This document shows positions 1 through 10,444 of a stretch of 64,000 nt of DNA, in pieces. Source of the DNA: Ambrosia x helenae (taxonomy: Eukaryota; Streptophyta; Magnoliopsida; Asterales; Asteraceae); assembly GCA_030844895.1 (NCBI GenBank), contig CM061233.1, positions 87,877,563 to 87,941,562 on the forward strand. Direction: 5' to 3'. The notes below the pieces were generated by a model that had not been told where the DNA came from, did not search any database, and saw nothing but the letters and a program-made list of their open reading frames with translations. The stretch's first letter is position 1, and each line of letters starts with the position of its first letter. Made by a program: the position numbers and the translations under genes.

Positions 1-602
1 TTTGGACATGTTTTTCACAAAATATCATCTGTTTTTACATAAACTTTGGTTTTAAGAGTTTTTGATCGATTTAAAGGTGAATTTGTGGTCGAATTCAAGT
101 TTTCCAAGACTTAAAGTTGTTCCAAATCAATTCCGAAACATAACCTGATTGAGATCATTCAAATCCATGAACTTTTGAAAATCTGAGATCAAAATAACCG
201 TTTTTCAAATAATAACCGTTTTTCAAAAATGAGATCTGACTGTTTTGGGCGAACCTGGAACCTGGACTGAGTGTTGTGGTCGAACCTGACAAAAAGTGGG
301 CGAACCTGAGGAAAAAGTGGGCGAACCTGAAAATTTGTGTTGAATTTTTCACATTCGGGTGAAAATTTCCACCTTCGACCGTTCTGATTTGGGCGAAAGT
401 GGAATATTGTTTAGTCTTTGTTTACATTCTGGTCAAATTCACATTCGGGTGTTACTGTTGGGACGAAAGTAGAACAGAAGGGACGAAAGTGAGATAGAAG
501 GGACGAGAGTGTGAAAATTTGGACGAAAGTACTATTTTTCGGGCGAACCTAAGATTTTTGCTGAAAAATTTTTCTAAGTGTTGAGATTTTCAGATTGTGA
601 TC
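1..602 (+). other. Leader of SIRE-1 with degenerate GGGCGAA repeats
   Basis: Non-coding. From about 248 to 560 it holds many copies of a short motif, GGGCGAACCT or GGGCGAAAGTGG and variants such as GGACGAAAGT, plus opposite-strand forms (CACATTCGGG, CACCTTCGACC). The same core occurs upstream of TATA boxes elsewhere in this element. No primer-binding site is seen. The sequence just before the gag ATG (TTGAGATTTTCAG at about 581-593) looks like a 3' splice site, but no partner donor is visible. Confidence 0.6.
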
Positions 603-3600
603 ATGTGGCGTTTTCAGACTACTTCGGGATCAGCAACAACACAACCACAACAGCAGACAATGGACCCATGGACAGTGGCAGCGCAGAAGACGAACACACA
701 GTCTTCACAACCACTTAATTATATGACAACGACGAGCACGATGCCTCAAAGTGTAGCACATCCGGCACTACAATCAGATTACTGGGGAGTAGCTGCAGCG
801 GCGGTAAATACTCAAACCACTAATGCTATTTCTACTTTGATTAAGGATTTGTCTACAGGTAGTGGAACTCGGCCACCGAAGCTCATGGATATGCAAGAGT
901 ATAACCAGTGGCACACTATGTTCAAGATCCATCTGGAAGGCATGGGAGTTGAAGGAGCTGAGGCATGGAGCATGATCGTTAAAGGATACACAGCACCGAT
1001 TCTGGAGAATACCGGTGAGTTGATTCCTTTGGAGAGCTTGACTGAGGATGAAAAGAAGAAATATGTGGTGGAGAAGAAGGCGTTCTCTCAACCGACACAG
1101 GCGATCACAAGTGACCTGTTGCATCAGTTTGGGACATGTACTACGTCAAAGCAGCTTTGGGATAAGCTGAAGAGGAAGCATGATGGTAATGAGAAGACCA
1201 GGAGTCTGAGAATGGAGGAATTAGTCAAAGAGTTTGATAATTTTTCTTTCATTAATAATGAAACTTTGAAAGAACTAACTCCAAGATACATGCATTTATT
1301 GTCTGAATTGTCTAGTTATGGTGTACAGATTCCAATGACTAAGCAGGTGGATAAGTTTGCAGATGCTTTGCCACCACAATGGGATCAGCATGTGGAGGTA
1401 CTCAGAGAGAAGGATGCTTATCAATTCTGGACCATTTCAGAGTTTATTGAAAAGCTGGAGAACAAAGAGTTGGAGGATAGGAGGAAAGCTAGAAGGTCAC
1501 AGATTCCTCAGAATCCCAGTTTGTATTTTGGAGGCACTTCAGTTTCAGCTGGAAACTCGAGCTCTGGAAGCATTGCACCACATGTTGCATGTATTTCCAA
1601 TGTCATGGATTCATCAAAACCAACCACCAACTACACACCACCACAATACAATTCCTACTCACAACCATCATATACACCACCACAATATACTTCCTACATT
1701 TCACCAATCTCTCCAATGCAACAAGCTAGTTTTTACACTGCTAACCAAACACAACAACCAGCAAACCAAGTTACTCAACATAAACAACAACCAGTGGTTT
1801 TGGATACATCCAACTTGGGAAATGTGACTGTGGAGGTTGCTCAGCAACACATTGCATTAGTCTCAGCAATGGTTTCATCCTACAATGGTTTGGTTGCTAG
1901 TCAGATTGGGAACAACAACTTGACCAACGAAGACTACGCACAGATCGATAAAGAAGAGATGGAACTCATTGACATTCAATGGGCTTTTGCGAGTATAATG
2001 AGAAGAGCAACAGAATTCATCGAGAAAACTGGAAGAACTGATCTGGCAACTTCTCCCAACACAACCTATGGTTTCAACAAGGAGAAGGTTACGTGTTTTA
2101 ATTGTGGAGAAAAAGGACACTTCAAAAGGGAATGCACTCAGCCACCTAAACAAGGTAATCGAAACCCTTTCAATGCAAATTACCAGAACCGTCAACAAAA
2201 CCAAGTTTCTTACCAAAATAACAACAACTACCAAAACCGAAACTTTAACAACCAAAACAGACAACCAAACACTCAAAACCAGATTCAAAACCAATCTCCT
2301 AATCACCCAAACCGAACAGTTGTACCTATCACTACACCTACTGAGACTCAACAGAATGCGAGTCAGAACCAAGCTTTGGTAACTCAGCAGGATGAGAGGT
2401 TTGACTGGTCGGGTATGCAAATAGGAGTTGAGGAAGTGACTACTGGTGGGAATGTGGCATGTGTTGCTTATCAGGTTGATATGGAAGAGTCGGTGGCAGT
2501 TGATGAGAAGAAAGAAACTGAGGAGAGTGAAAGTGATGATTCTGAGACTGAGATGGAAGTGGAGAGTGAACCTGTTGAGGTTAAGGCTGAGGAGAAGAGT
2601 TCTGGGATGGTGATTGATTCAGTTTCTGATGTTCCCGAAGAGTGTAAATCAGTTTATTCAGACTCTGAGAGCGAATCAGACACAGAGGGAAGTGTTGATT
2701 CTTTGGATGATGATATTGACCAGTTGCTGGCAGAAGCTGACTTTTTGATGACGAGGAAGTCATGCATAGCTGATGATGCTTTCACCAAGATTGACTACTC
2801 AAAGTTTTTCACTGGAAAGGAAGCTCATTTTGCGTTGATGGCCATGACCGAACCGCCAAAACCTGTAAGTTCTGAATCTAGCACTGATGTTATGAGTAAT
2901 AAATACTGTGGAACTTGTGATAGATTGACTGAGGAGAATAAACAACTCCGAATTTCACGTGATAGTGCTATTCAAAATTGTCAATCTACTCGCAAAGAGT
3001 TGAATGCTTTTAACAAAGTATTAGATGGCTATAAAAAGGACATTTCCGACTTGAAAAATACTTTGTCATTGAAACAATTGGCCATAAACAACTATATCAA
3101 TGAAATTGAAAACACCAAGTTGGAAATGGCTGCCATTAAATGCTTTGCTGAAAAGGTTAACAAGAGGTTGGAAAGTTATAAGAATGTTGCTTATGTGGTA
3201 GATCATATCATTGATGATAACACCACCAATTACAAGTCTGTACCATCTCCGGTTCTTTTTGAAAACCATAACTATCACCAAGTTATACCGGAGAGTTCGG
3301 TGAAATCAGACTCATCATCAGAAATGGAATCTAATACCTCGAGTATTGGTGATCCATATACCGATGTGAGACCGATTTTGGGCTTGAACAATGAGGGTGT
3401 TTATGCTGAGAGTGATAGTTCAGACTCAGAAAATGATGAGACTGGTAGTGATCAATCTGTTAATGAATGTGAGATTCCAAAAGAAAATCACATCATTACT
3501 ACTGAACCAGTGTCACCATCTGATCATGTTCATCCGATGGCAAATGCTAATCGTGATAAGAAGTCTGAAAAGATTGATGTCAAGAAAAATAATGATGTTA

Positions 3601-4634
3601 AGAATGTGGTTAAATTGAATGAGCTGAATGAACCAAGTGACAAACCTGTAAAGGTGTTTTATCGGATGGAAGGATCCGATAAGATCATTGCTGATGAGGA
3701 ATTTCCGATTAAAAACGTTAACTATTCTAAACTTGATAAAATCTGGCAAGAAAGCACAATATGGTTTCCAAAACATGAGAGAACCAATGAAATTCCACCA
3801 GAAATCTTAAAGAAACTATTTTCAGAAGTTCCTCAAGAGCCAAAAATTCATGTCACTGAGTTCATTCGACCAGATGATAAAGCAAATGGTTTTCATGAAC
3901 CTTCTTACTCAAAAGGACCACTTCCTGAGAGTTTAAGAAATCAACAATATAATGATCAATTTCCTGTTAAATCATTTGCTTCACCAAATGCTCATTATGT
4001 GTTTGAGGAATATAGAAAATGCTTTAAATGTGGAGAACGCGGGCATTTACTTGCTCAGTGTCCATATGTAAGGCACAAGAGACATGAAGTTGAGGTTAAG
4101 AATTCCATGAAAAAGCCGATTGATCATTATGTCCCACCGCATAGACGGGCTGTTCCTCAACAACAACATTTTCATAATCAAAACAATTTTCAAATGAGGA
4201 ACAACCGCCCATTTCATTATGATCAAAGGAATCGGATTGCAATGGAACAATCTTGGAGAAAACCTGTGGTGAACACAACAGCTGATAGACAAAAGGTTCC
4301 ACAAAAACCAATTGTCAAGTCAAATGTTGGACCTAAGTCTGTTAATTCAGATAAGGTTGCTAAGAAAGTTACTTTTAGTAACAATGTTCAGAAACCAATT
4401 GAGAAACCAAAATCTCAAATTCGTATTCTCAAAAGGTCTGAACAATCTTGGACACCTAATGGTACTTCAGGAGCTTCTACTTCGAAGGTGAGTGAGAAAA
4501 GTGAAACTGTTTTGAAAAATCAGAAAACGATTGATTCAAAACAGAAAGTTGTTGAAAAAGTCAATGAGAATGATTCTTTGAAATCCAATGTTCAAAGGCC
4601 CAAGACTCAGGCTTGGGTCCCCCGAAAGAACTAA
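603..4634 (+). CDS. gag: SIRE-1 Gag polyprotein
   Basis: An uninterrupted ORF of about 1,343 codons from the ATG at 603; the frame is open slightly earlier but only with a GTG. The N-terminal third holds a Copia-type Gag region (around KLMDMQEYNQWHTMFKIHL, residues 95-115), followed by a Q/N/P-rich stretch. There are two CCHC zinc knuckles: CFNCGEKGHFKREC (about 2095-2136) and CFKCGERGHLLAQC (about 4020-4061). Between them lie acidic Ser/Glu stretches and a probable coiled coil (about 2920-3180). Gag forms the cytoplasmic virus-like particle and binds genomic RNA. It ends at a single TAA (4632-4634), and pol continues in the same frame from the next codon. The length is unusually large for Copia Gag. 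The lack of stops over 4 kb suggests a recent or constrained copy. Confidence 0.9.
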   Translation: MWRFQTTSGSATTQPQQQTMDPWTVAAQKTNTQSSQPLNYMTTTSTMPQSVAHPALQSDYWGVAAAAVNTQTTNAISTLIKDLSTGSGTRPPKLMDMQEYNQWHTMFKIHLEGMGVEGAEAWSMIVKGYTAPILENTGELIPLESLTEDEKKKYVVEKKAFSQPTQAITSDLLHQFGTCTTSKQLWDKLKRKHDGNEKTRSLRMEELVKEFDNFSFINNETLKELTPRYMHLLSELSSYGVQIPMTKQVDKFADALPPQWDQHVEVLREKDAYQFWTISEFIEKLENKELEDRRKARRSQIPQNPSLYFGGTSVSAGNSSSGSIAPHVACISNVMDSSKPTTNYTPPQYNSYSQPSYTPPQYTSYISPISPMQQASFYTANQTQQPANQVTQHKQQPVVLDTSNLGNVTVEVAQQHIALVSAMVSSYNGLVASQIGNNNLTNEDYAQIDKEEMELIDIQWAFASIMRRATEFIEKTGRTDLATSPNTTYGFNKEKVTCFNCGEKGHFKRECTQPPKQGNRNPFNANYQNRQQNQVSYQNNNNYQNRNFNNQNRQPNTQNQIQNQSPNHPNRTVVPITTPTETQQNASQNQALVTQQDERFDWSGMQIGVEEVTTGGNVACVAYQVDMEESVAVDEKKETEESESDDSETEMEVESEPVEVKAEEKSSGMVIDSVSDVPEECKSVYSDSESESDTEGSVDSLDDDIDQLLAEADFLMTRKSCIADDAFTKIDYSKFFTGKEAHFALMAMTEPPKPVSSESSTDVMSNKYCGTCDRLTEENKQLRISRDSAIQNCQSTRKELNAFNKVLDGYKKDISDLKNTLSLKQLAINNYINEIENTKLEMAAIKCFAEKVNKRLESYKNVAYVVDHIIDDNTTNYKSVPSPVLFENHNYHQVIPESSVKSDSSSEMESNTSSIGDPYTDVRPILGLNNEGVYAESDSSDSENDETGSDQSVNECEIPKENHIITTEPVSPSDHVHPMANANRDKKSEKIDVKKNNDVKNVVKLNELNEPSDKPVKVFYRMEGSDKIIADEEFPIKNVNYSKLDKIWQESTIWFPKHERTNEIPPEILKKLFSEVPQEPKIHVTEFIRPDDKANGFHEPSYSKGPLPESLRNQQYNDQFPVKSFASPNAHYVFEEYRKCFKCGERGHLLAQCPYVRHKRHEVEVKNSMKKPIDHYVPPHRRAVPQQQHFHNQNNFQMRNNRPFHYDQRNRIAMEQSWRKPVVNTTADRQKVPQKPIVKSNVGPKSVNSDKVAKKVTFSNNVQKPIEKPKSQIRILKRSEQSWTPNGTSGASTSKVSEKSETVLKNQKTIDSKQKVVEKVNENDSLKSNVQRPKTQAWVPRKN

Positions 4635-4655
4635 ATGTTTACTTTTTGTGTGCAG
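4488..4655 (+). other. Candidate in-frame intron spanning the gag stop codon
   Basis: A donor AAG|GTGAGT at 4487/4488 and an acceptor TTTACTTTTTGTGTGCAG ending at 4655 bound 168 nt. Both ends fall on gag codon boundaries (phase 0). A branch-like CTAAA at 4631-4635 lies 21 nt from the AG and contains the gag TAA. Removing the interval would drop the stop and keep gag and pol in one frame just ahead of the protease. Splicing is inferred from the sequence only. Confidence 0.5.
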
Positions 4656-7600
4656 GGAGCTTCAGTTGGCCCTATTAGCAGTCTCTGGATTGTTGATAGT
4701 GGAGCTTCAGGCCACATGACGGGGGATTTGGCATTGTTGTTTGATGTGAAGAATATTAATGGAGGATATGTCGCGTTTGCGGGTAATAAAGGAGGTTATA
4801 TCACGATGGAAGGAAGCGTAAGTAATGGGATTGTGACTTTCGAGCGGATATCTTATGTCAAGCAGATAGACTATAATCTGTTGAGCGTCAGTCAAATATG
4901 CGATAAACAATTTTCTGTGCATTTTGATGACAAATCCTGCTATATACTGAAACCGGGTTTCAAAATTCCAAAGGAGTGGGTTATGTTGATGGCACCTCGA
5001 GTCAACAATCTTTACATTCTTGATATGTCCAAGGCGATGACACCACAGGGACAGATAACATGCTTTCTATCCAAGGCGACCGAAAAAGAATCGATAATGT
5101 GGCACCGCAGAATGGGGCACATTCATCTGAGGAAGATGAATCAGTTAGTGAGAAATGGACTTGTCGATGGAGTAAACGTGAAACATTTCCATCTGAACGA
5201 CAAGTGTGTGAGCTGCATGAAAGGAAAACAACACAGACAATCCCATAAAGTGAAGAAAGTTAACTCTGTTGAGATGCCGCTTGAGCGATTGCACATGGAT
5301 CTTTTTGGACCGGTCAAGCGCAAAAGTCATCTTGGAGAGCTTTATTGTTTAGTCGTCACTGATGACTATTCAAGATTTTCGTGGGTAATGTGTTTGAAGA
5401 ACAAAAGCGACACCTTTACCAACCTACAAGTTCTGTTCACTCGACTGGAGAATATCTACAACTTGAAGATAAAAAGGATCAGGAGTGACAACGGGACGGA
5501 GTTCAAAAATGCAAAGATGGATGAACTTTGTGAAAGCAAAGGGATTCATCATGAATATTCAGCTCCGTATACCCCGCAACAGAACGGTGTTGCTGAAAGA
5601 AAGAATAGGACTCTGATTGAGGCTGCTAGAACAATGCTCGCTGACTCAAATCTTCCGGTAATGTTCTGGAATGAGGCGATTTATGCAGCAAACTATACAT
5701 TAAATCGGGTTTTGACAGTGAAGAAGTTTGGAAAAACATCTTATGAGCTGTTACACCGACGAAAGCCCAATTTAGAGTATCTAGAACCATTTGGGGCGCC
5801 ATGTACGATGTTGAATCCAAGCGAGAAGTTTAGTCCTAAAGCTGAAGAGGGATATTTTGTTGGAAATGCAACCCTGCTCAAACGGGTATTCAACAAACGA
5901 ACTCGTCAAGTGGAGGATTGGGCAAACGTGGAAGTTCAACGATACACACAAAATCTGCAAGGCACGGGCCCTGATTGGATGTTTGATTACAAAGATTTCT
6001 TTGAATCATTCAACCTAGATAGCCTGGTTGAAGAAGCTGTTATCAGATTACTTTACGAGTGTGAAAACGCGGCAACTTCACCATTGATGCGTCCAATCAC
6101 CGTAAACCCCCCACCAGCTTCTAGTGATACCAGTGCTCCTACACAAGAAGAAGAGTTGTTTCAAGAAGCTTCAACTTCATTAGACACTTCAGAATCTGAA
6201 GATGAACAATTTGAAGAAGCTGTTCTTGAAAATGCAGAAGACTTAGAAGAGCAAACTGTGAACCCAACTCCAAATCCAGATGTTGCTTCATCATCTAACA
6301 CGGGTAATGATCAGGATGCTGTAGAGAACTTGACTGCTCAGACGGGAGTGATTGTACCTGTTAATCCGGAATCTCGGATTCATCGTATTCACCCGCTGGA
6401 GCAAGTTATCGGTGATCCTGGTAGTGGAGTGATGACCAGAGGGCAGCTTAAAAGCGTTAATTCGCCAGAGAGTTTTGGTGCTTTAGCTTTGTATGCCAAA
6501 ATTCAGAAATCTGGTAGTCAAAATGATTGGTCGTTTGCATGTTATGTGTCACAGGTAGAGCCAAGGACATACAAATACGCTTTGCAAGAAGATGCCTGGG
6601 TTGAGGCAATGCAGGAGGAGTTATTGCAATTCCAGAAATTGGGAGTCTGGACGCTCACAGATTTGCCGCCGGGAAGAAAGAAAATAGGCACTAAGTGGGT
6701 GTTTAAGTGCAAAAAGGATGATCGTGGAGTTATTGTAAGGAACAAAGCCAGATTGGTTGTGCAGGGTTTCCATCAAATCGAAGGAATTGATTACAACGAA
6801 ATCTATGCACCAGTAGCACGAATGGAAGCTATTCGGATGTTCCTTGCGTTTGCTTCGTATAAGAAATTCAAAGTCTATCAAATGGACGTCAAGAGCGCAT
6901 TTTTGTACGGTAAAGTCAAGGAGGAGGTCTATGTCGGGCAGCCACCAGGCTTTGAGGACCCAATCCACCGGGACAAGGTCTACGTGCTGAACAAAGCTTT
7001 ATATGGCTTGCACCAGGCTCCAAGACAGTGGTACGAGGAGCTAAGTACATAACTCATCTCCAAAGGATTCAAGCGTGGCCTCGTCGATTGTACCCTCTTT
7101 ACGAAGAAGACGGGAGATGACTTGCTTCTAGTACAGATTTACGTTGATGATATTATATTTGGTTCAACTAACGAACTCTTGTGCAGGGAATTTGAAACTG
7201 TTATGCAGGAGAAGTTCGAAATGAGCGCTATGGGGAAATGCAGTTTTTCCTAGGCTTACAGGTGGATCAAAGACCCGACGGGATCTTCATTCACCAGACG
7301 AAATATGTAGCCGACATCTTGAGCCGATTCCAGATGGAGGACTCTAAGCCGATGGATACCCCGATTCAACCCAATCACGGGATTGGAGTGGACGCTAAGG
7401 GGGAGCTGACAGACCCATTTACATACAGAGCAATCATCGGATCTCTGATGTATTTAACAGCGTCTCGACCAGATATTATGTATGCAACGTGTCTCTGTGC
7501 CCGCTATCAATCGAAGCCGAAACAAAGTCATCTGACGGCGGTCAAGCGTATCCTTCGATATCTGAAGGGTTGTCCATCAAAAGGACTTTGGTACCCTAAT

Positions 7601-8086
7601 GATGATGATTTTGATTTTATTGCTTTTAGTGATGCAGATTGGGGCGGCTGTGACAAAGACAGCAAATCAACCACAGCCGGTTGCCAGTTTTTAGGGAGCA
7701 GGTTAATTACCTGGCAATGCAAGAAACAGACTTCCGTCGCACTGTCTACATGTGAAGCCGAGTACATTTCAGCCTCGAGTTGCTGTTCGCAAGTGCTTTG
7801 GATCCAACAACAGATGGTCGATTACGGTTTGCAGTTTCTTAAAACCCCTATACACTGTGACAACGAAGCCGCAATTGCATTAACTAAAAATACTGAAAAT
7901 CATTCTAAAGCTAAACATATCAGGATTAAATATCATTTTATCCGTGATTGTTATGCTAAGGAATTGATTGACATGGTCAAAATCCATACTGACTACCAAC
8001 GTGCAGATTTGTTTACAAAAGCTTTTGACAGATCCCGCTTTGAATATCTTTTGAAAGTAAACAATATAAAGGAAAAACAGGACTAA
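4635..8086 (+). pseudogene. pol: SIRE-1 Pol (protease, integrase, reverse transcriptase, RNase H), two lesions
   Basis: In frame with gag directly after its stop. In order: aspartic protease (WIVDSGASGHMTG, about 4688-4726); GAG-pre-integrase zinc region (MWHRRMGHIHLRKMN, then CVSCMKGKQHRQSH); integrase core with RSDNGTEF and YTPQQNGVAERKNR; RT from about 6690 with KARLVVQGF, QMDVKSAFLYG and LYGLHQAPRQW; catalytic YVDD at 7140-7151; RNase H with DADWGGC, STCEAEY and the C-terminal ADLFTKAFDRSRFEYL. Lesions: a TAA at 7050-7052 interrupting RT, and a one-base deletion near 7233-7237 that moves the rest of RT and all RNase H (7238-8086) into another frame. The rest is open, so inactivation looks recent. 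Pol copies the RNA and integrates the DNA. Confidence 0.9.
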
Positions 8087-9551
8087 TCGGCTCCTCGGTT
8101 TATCATTTTTTTTATTTTTACTTTTAGTTTTAAATTTTTGCTAATTGGGAATTTCTCTTTGCTAATTGGGAATTTCTCTTTACTATCATAATCCTCAAAG
8201 AAGTTGATGCTTTCGAGGGGGTTGTTTAATCCTCAAAGAAGTTGATGCTTTCAAGTGGATTGTTTCTTTCAAATTTTTTGTTTTGTTTTTCAGAAAAATT
8301 AAAAACCCAAAAATATGTTCTTTATTTTAGGGGGAGTCATCTTATCAGAAAAATCAAAAACATTGAAAAATTTTCAAAATACCTAAAAATTAGAAAAACC
8401 CAAAATGATTTCCTGGATAAAAAGAGGAAATGATAGTACATCAGTGGGGATCTGACACAGGCTAAAGAATTGAATAGTTTTAATGAGAGGTATGTTGATT
8501 ACGTGTGATATGCTGATAGGCTTCGTAGACTATATATTGCGTGCATTAGTGATACAAACATAACAAACTACGCGTTTGTGGATGAACACCTCATGGGCAT
8601 ATGGTCTTAGTACCGTAATTTCGTTTGATAGGGTGTTTGTACAAAACTCGGAGGTTTAGGGTCGTTATGTTATTAGTTGTCTGGGGATAGCCTTTCTGAT
8701 CTTCTGCTGTAAGTCATTACGGACCTAGATCAGACAGGATGTCTTTATAAAAGAGCTTTATGCCAAAACCTAAAGTTACCGAATTGAGGAACTTTCCATG
8801 TTATATGATGATCAAAGATTATCTATAATATCGTATTGATCATTGATGCAAATCATGATTAATATCAGTCCTCAACCTGGTATGGTGCATATGTTACTTT
8901 GCTGCATTAATTTGCTGACCTGTATACCTCTATGCATTATATCTTGTACAATTACAGACGACAAAAGCATAATCACGCTTTACAATGAGTCTTTGTGCAA
9001 ATTACTTCTTGATACGGGAGTATGTCATGTGTGTGGGAACCACAATGTGTTAGTCTAATACATCTAATTCGTATCATTTTAAAGCATTGCGTAATTGTCT
9101 GCATGTGAGCTTATGTGGACAACAATATCAGCAATTGCCGTGTCACATATTGTTTCTAATGATAATATTAAATTAGATCAACGCTGTGTTCAGATTTCTC
9201 AGAAAACTGATATGATCCTTTTACCGGAAATCACAAAATGTTTACTGCTTTCATTTATTTTGATGCATTTTACTTTGTCGCATTTTACTTTTATTGTCAA
9301 AAAGATACAAAATCCAAAAAGATTTTAGGTGTGTTTTGATCAAAATTTCAGAAAATCCAAAAGATTTGCATTTCTGCTTTATTTTTGATATCCGGGGATG
9401 CTTGATGGTCAATTTCTGAGATTTGAGAACACCATCTGGACTTTGTAACATTCAAAATGTGAAAATTTGAGTTTTGGAAGTTTAACGGATTGAAAAATGT
9501 TGAACGGGATTCGAATTCATGATTTGGCGAAATTTTCAGATTTTTCCATTT
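8087..9551 (+). other. Non-coding spacer between pol and the third-ORF promoter of SIRE-1
   Basis: No credible ORF. The middle part (about 8430-9240) is recognisably related to the same interval of SIRE-2 (about 29814-30590). A 16-nt identical block ATGATAGTACATCAGT occurs at 8430-8445 and 29814-29829. Further matched blocks include GGGGATA followed by CCT near 8675/30053, a TTGTGCA / TATGTCATG / GGGAACCAC region near 8995-9045/30340-30395, and GATCCTTT(T/C)ACCGG near 9213/30559. A tandem repeat of CTAATTGGGAATTTCTCTTT lies at about 8139-8180, and CCTCAAAGAAGTTGATGCTTTC is duplicated at about 8192 and 8232. Confidence 0.6.
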
Positions 9552-9800
9552 CACATTCGCCCCTTAAATGGGTCGAATGTGGAAAAATCATCATGTTCGA
9601 CCGTTTTGTTTTTGGGCGAAGGTGGATTTTTCACTTCCGGGTGTAATTTTCACTTCCGGGTACAAAGTTTCACCTTCGGGTCTTTCAATAGGGGCGAAGG
9701 TGGAATGTTACCACATTCGTGTCATTAAATTGGGGCGAATGTGATTTTAACCCACATTCGTCCACCTGAACCGGTCGAACGTGGACTTCTATATATATGT
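9552..9800 (+). promoter_or_regulatory. Probable internal promoter ahead of the third ORF of SIRE-1
   Basis: Inverted pairs CACATTCGCCCC (9552-9563) / GGTCGAATGTGG (about 9571-9582) and CCACATTCGTCC (about 9751-9763) / GGTCGAACGTGG (about 9772-9784) are followed at once by a TATA-like TATATATATG (about 9789-9799). The 3' LTR of the same element has the same layout (boxes at 14296-14365, TATA at 14371-14380). It lies about 650 bp ahead of the third ORF. Promoter activity is inferred. Confidence 0.5.
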
Positions 9801-9933
9801 CTTTCAGGTTCGAGTCCCTCATTCAAATATTTTTCAAAATTTCTGTCATACCAAGACCTTGTTGCTTGTGTTTTCTACGATTCATTGATTTGTTCCCTTG
9901 ATATTTCTGATCATTTTAAGACTACTATTGCAG

Positions 9934-10444
9934 GTAATGGACATCAAAACAGATCAGTATTGATCGTTTTATGAACACGACTTAGGGTTTCAAGTTTTGG
10001 GGTTTTTAATGTTGATTGATGTTTGTTTTTGATTTCCGATCAGTTATCATAGGTTTTAGGGGGAGAATGTGGAAGGAATTAGGATTATAACACATCTAGA
10101 TGATAGTTTGATCGATTAAACACTGATGAACCCTAATTCCACTATAAAACCTATGAAAACTGATTAATTGTCACAATTGCTTTTAAATGAGTGTTAGTCG
10201 GACATGTTAGTACATTTTAGGATCAAAATTACAGGTTAAAATCAACATTGGCAAAATTTCAAATTTTGGGGGAAAATCTGTTTCACCTTCGGTTCAAAAA
10301 CCGTCCATATATTTTACATTCGACCACATATTCTCACATTCGGCCATTTTAAAATGGGCGAACGTGCAGATTAGTTTTGACCAAAATTTTTTTTAATTTG
10401 TCGTTTTTGTGTTTTGACGTGTTTTTATTGACTTTCATGTGCAG
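9934..10444 (+). other. Possible leader intron of the third-ORF transcript
   Basis: A donor-like CAG|GTAATG at 9933/9934 and an acceptor-like TTTTTATTGACTTTCATGTGCAG ending at 10444 lie between the internal TATA block and the ORF; the acceptor abuts the ATG at 10445. GGCGAAC-type boxes also lie inside it (about 10278-10366). The donor is weaker than the gag-pol one, so this is tentative. Confidence 0.3.

Noticed and set aside
8843..9328. Two short open frames in the SIRE-1 spacer
   Set aside because: Reading frames are not conserved in the homologous SIRE-2 spacer even though the nucleotides partly are.
9933..9940. CAGGTAATGG read as a start of coding sequence
   Set aside because: The frame closes quickly; a donor site or chance is a better explanation.
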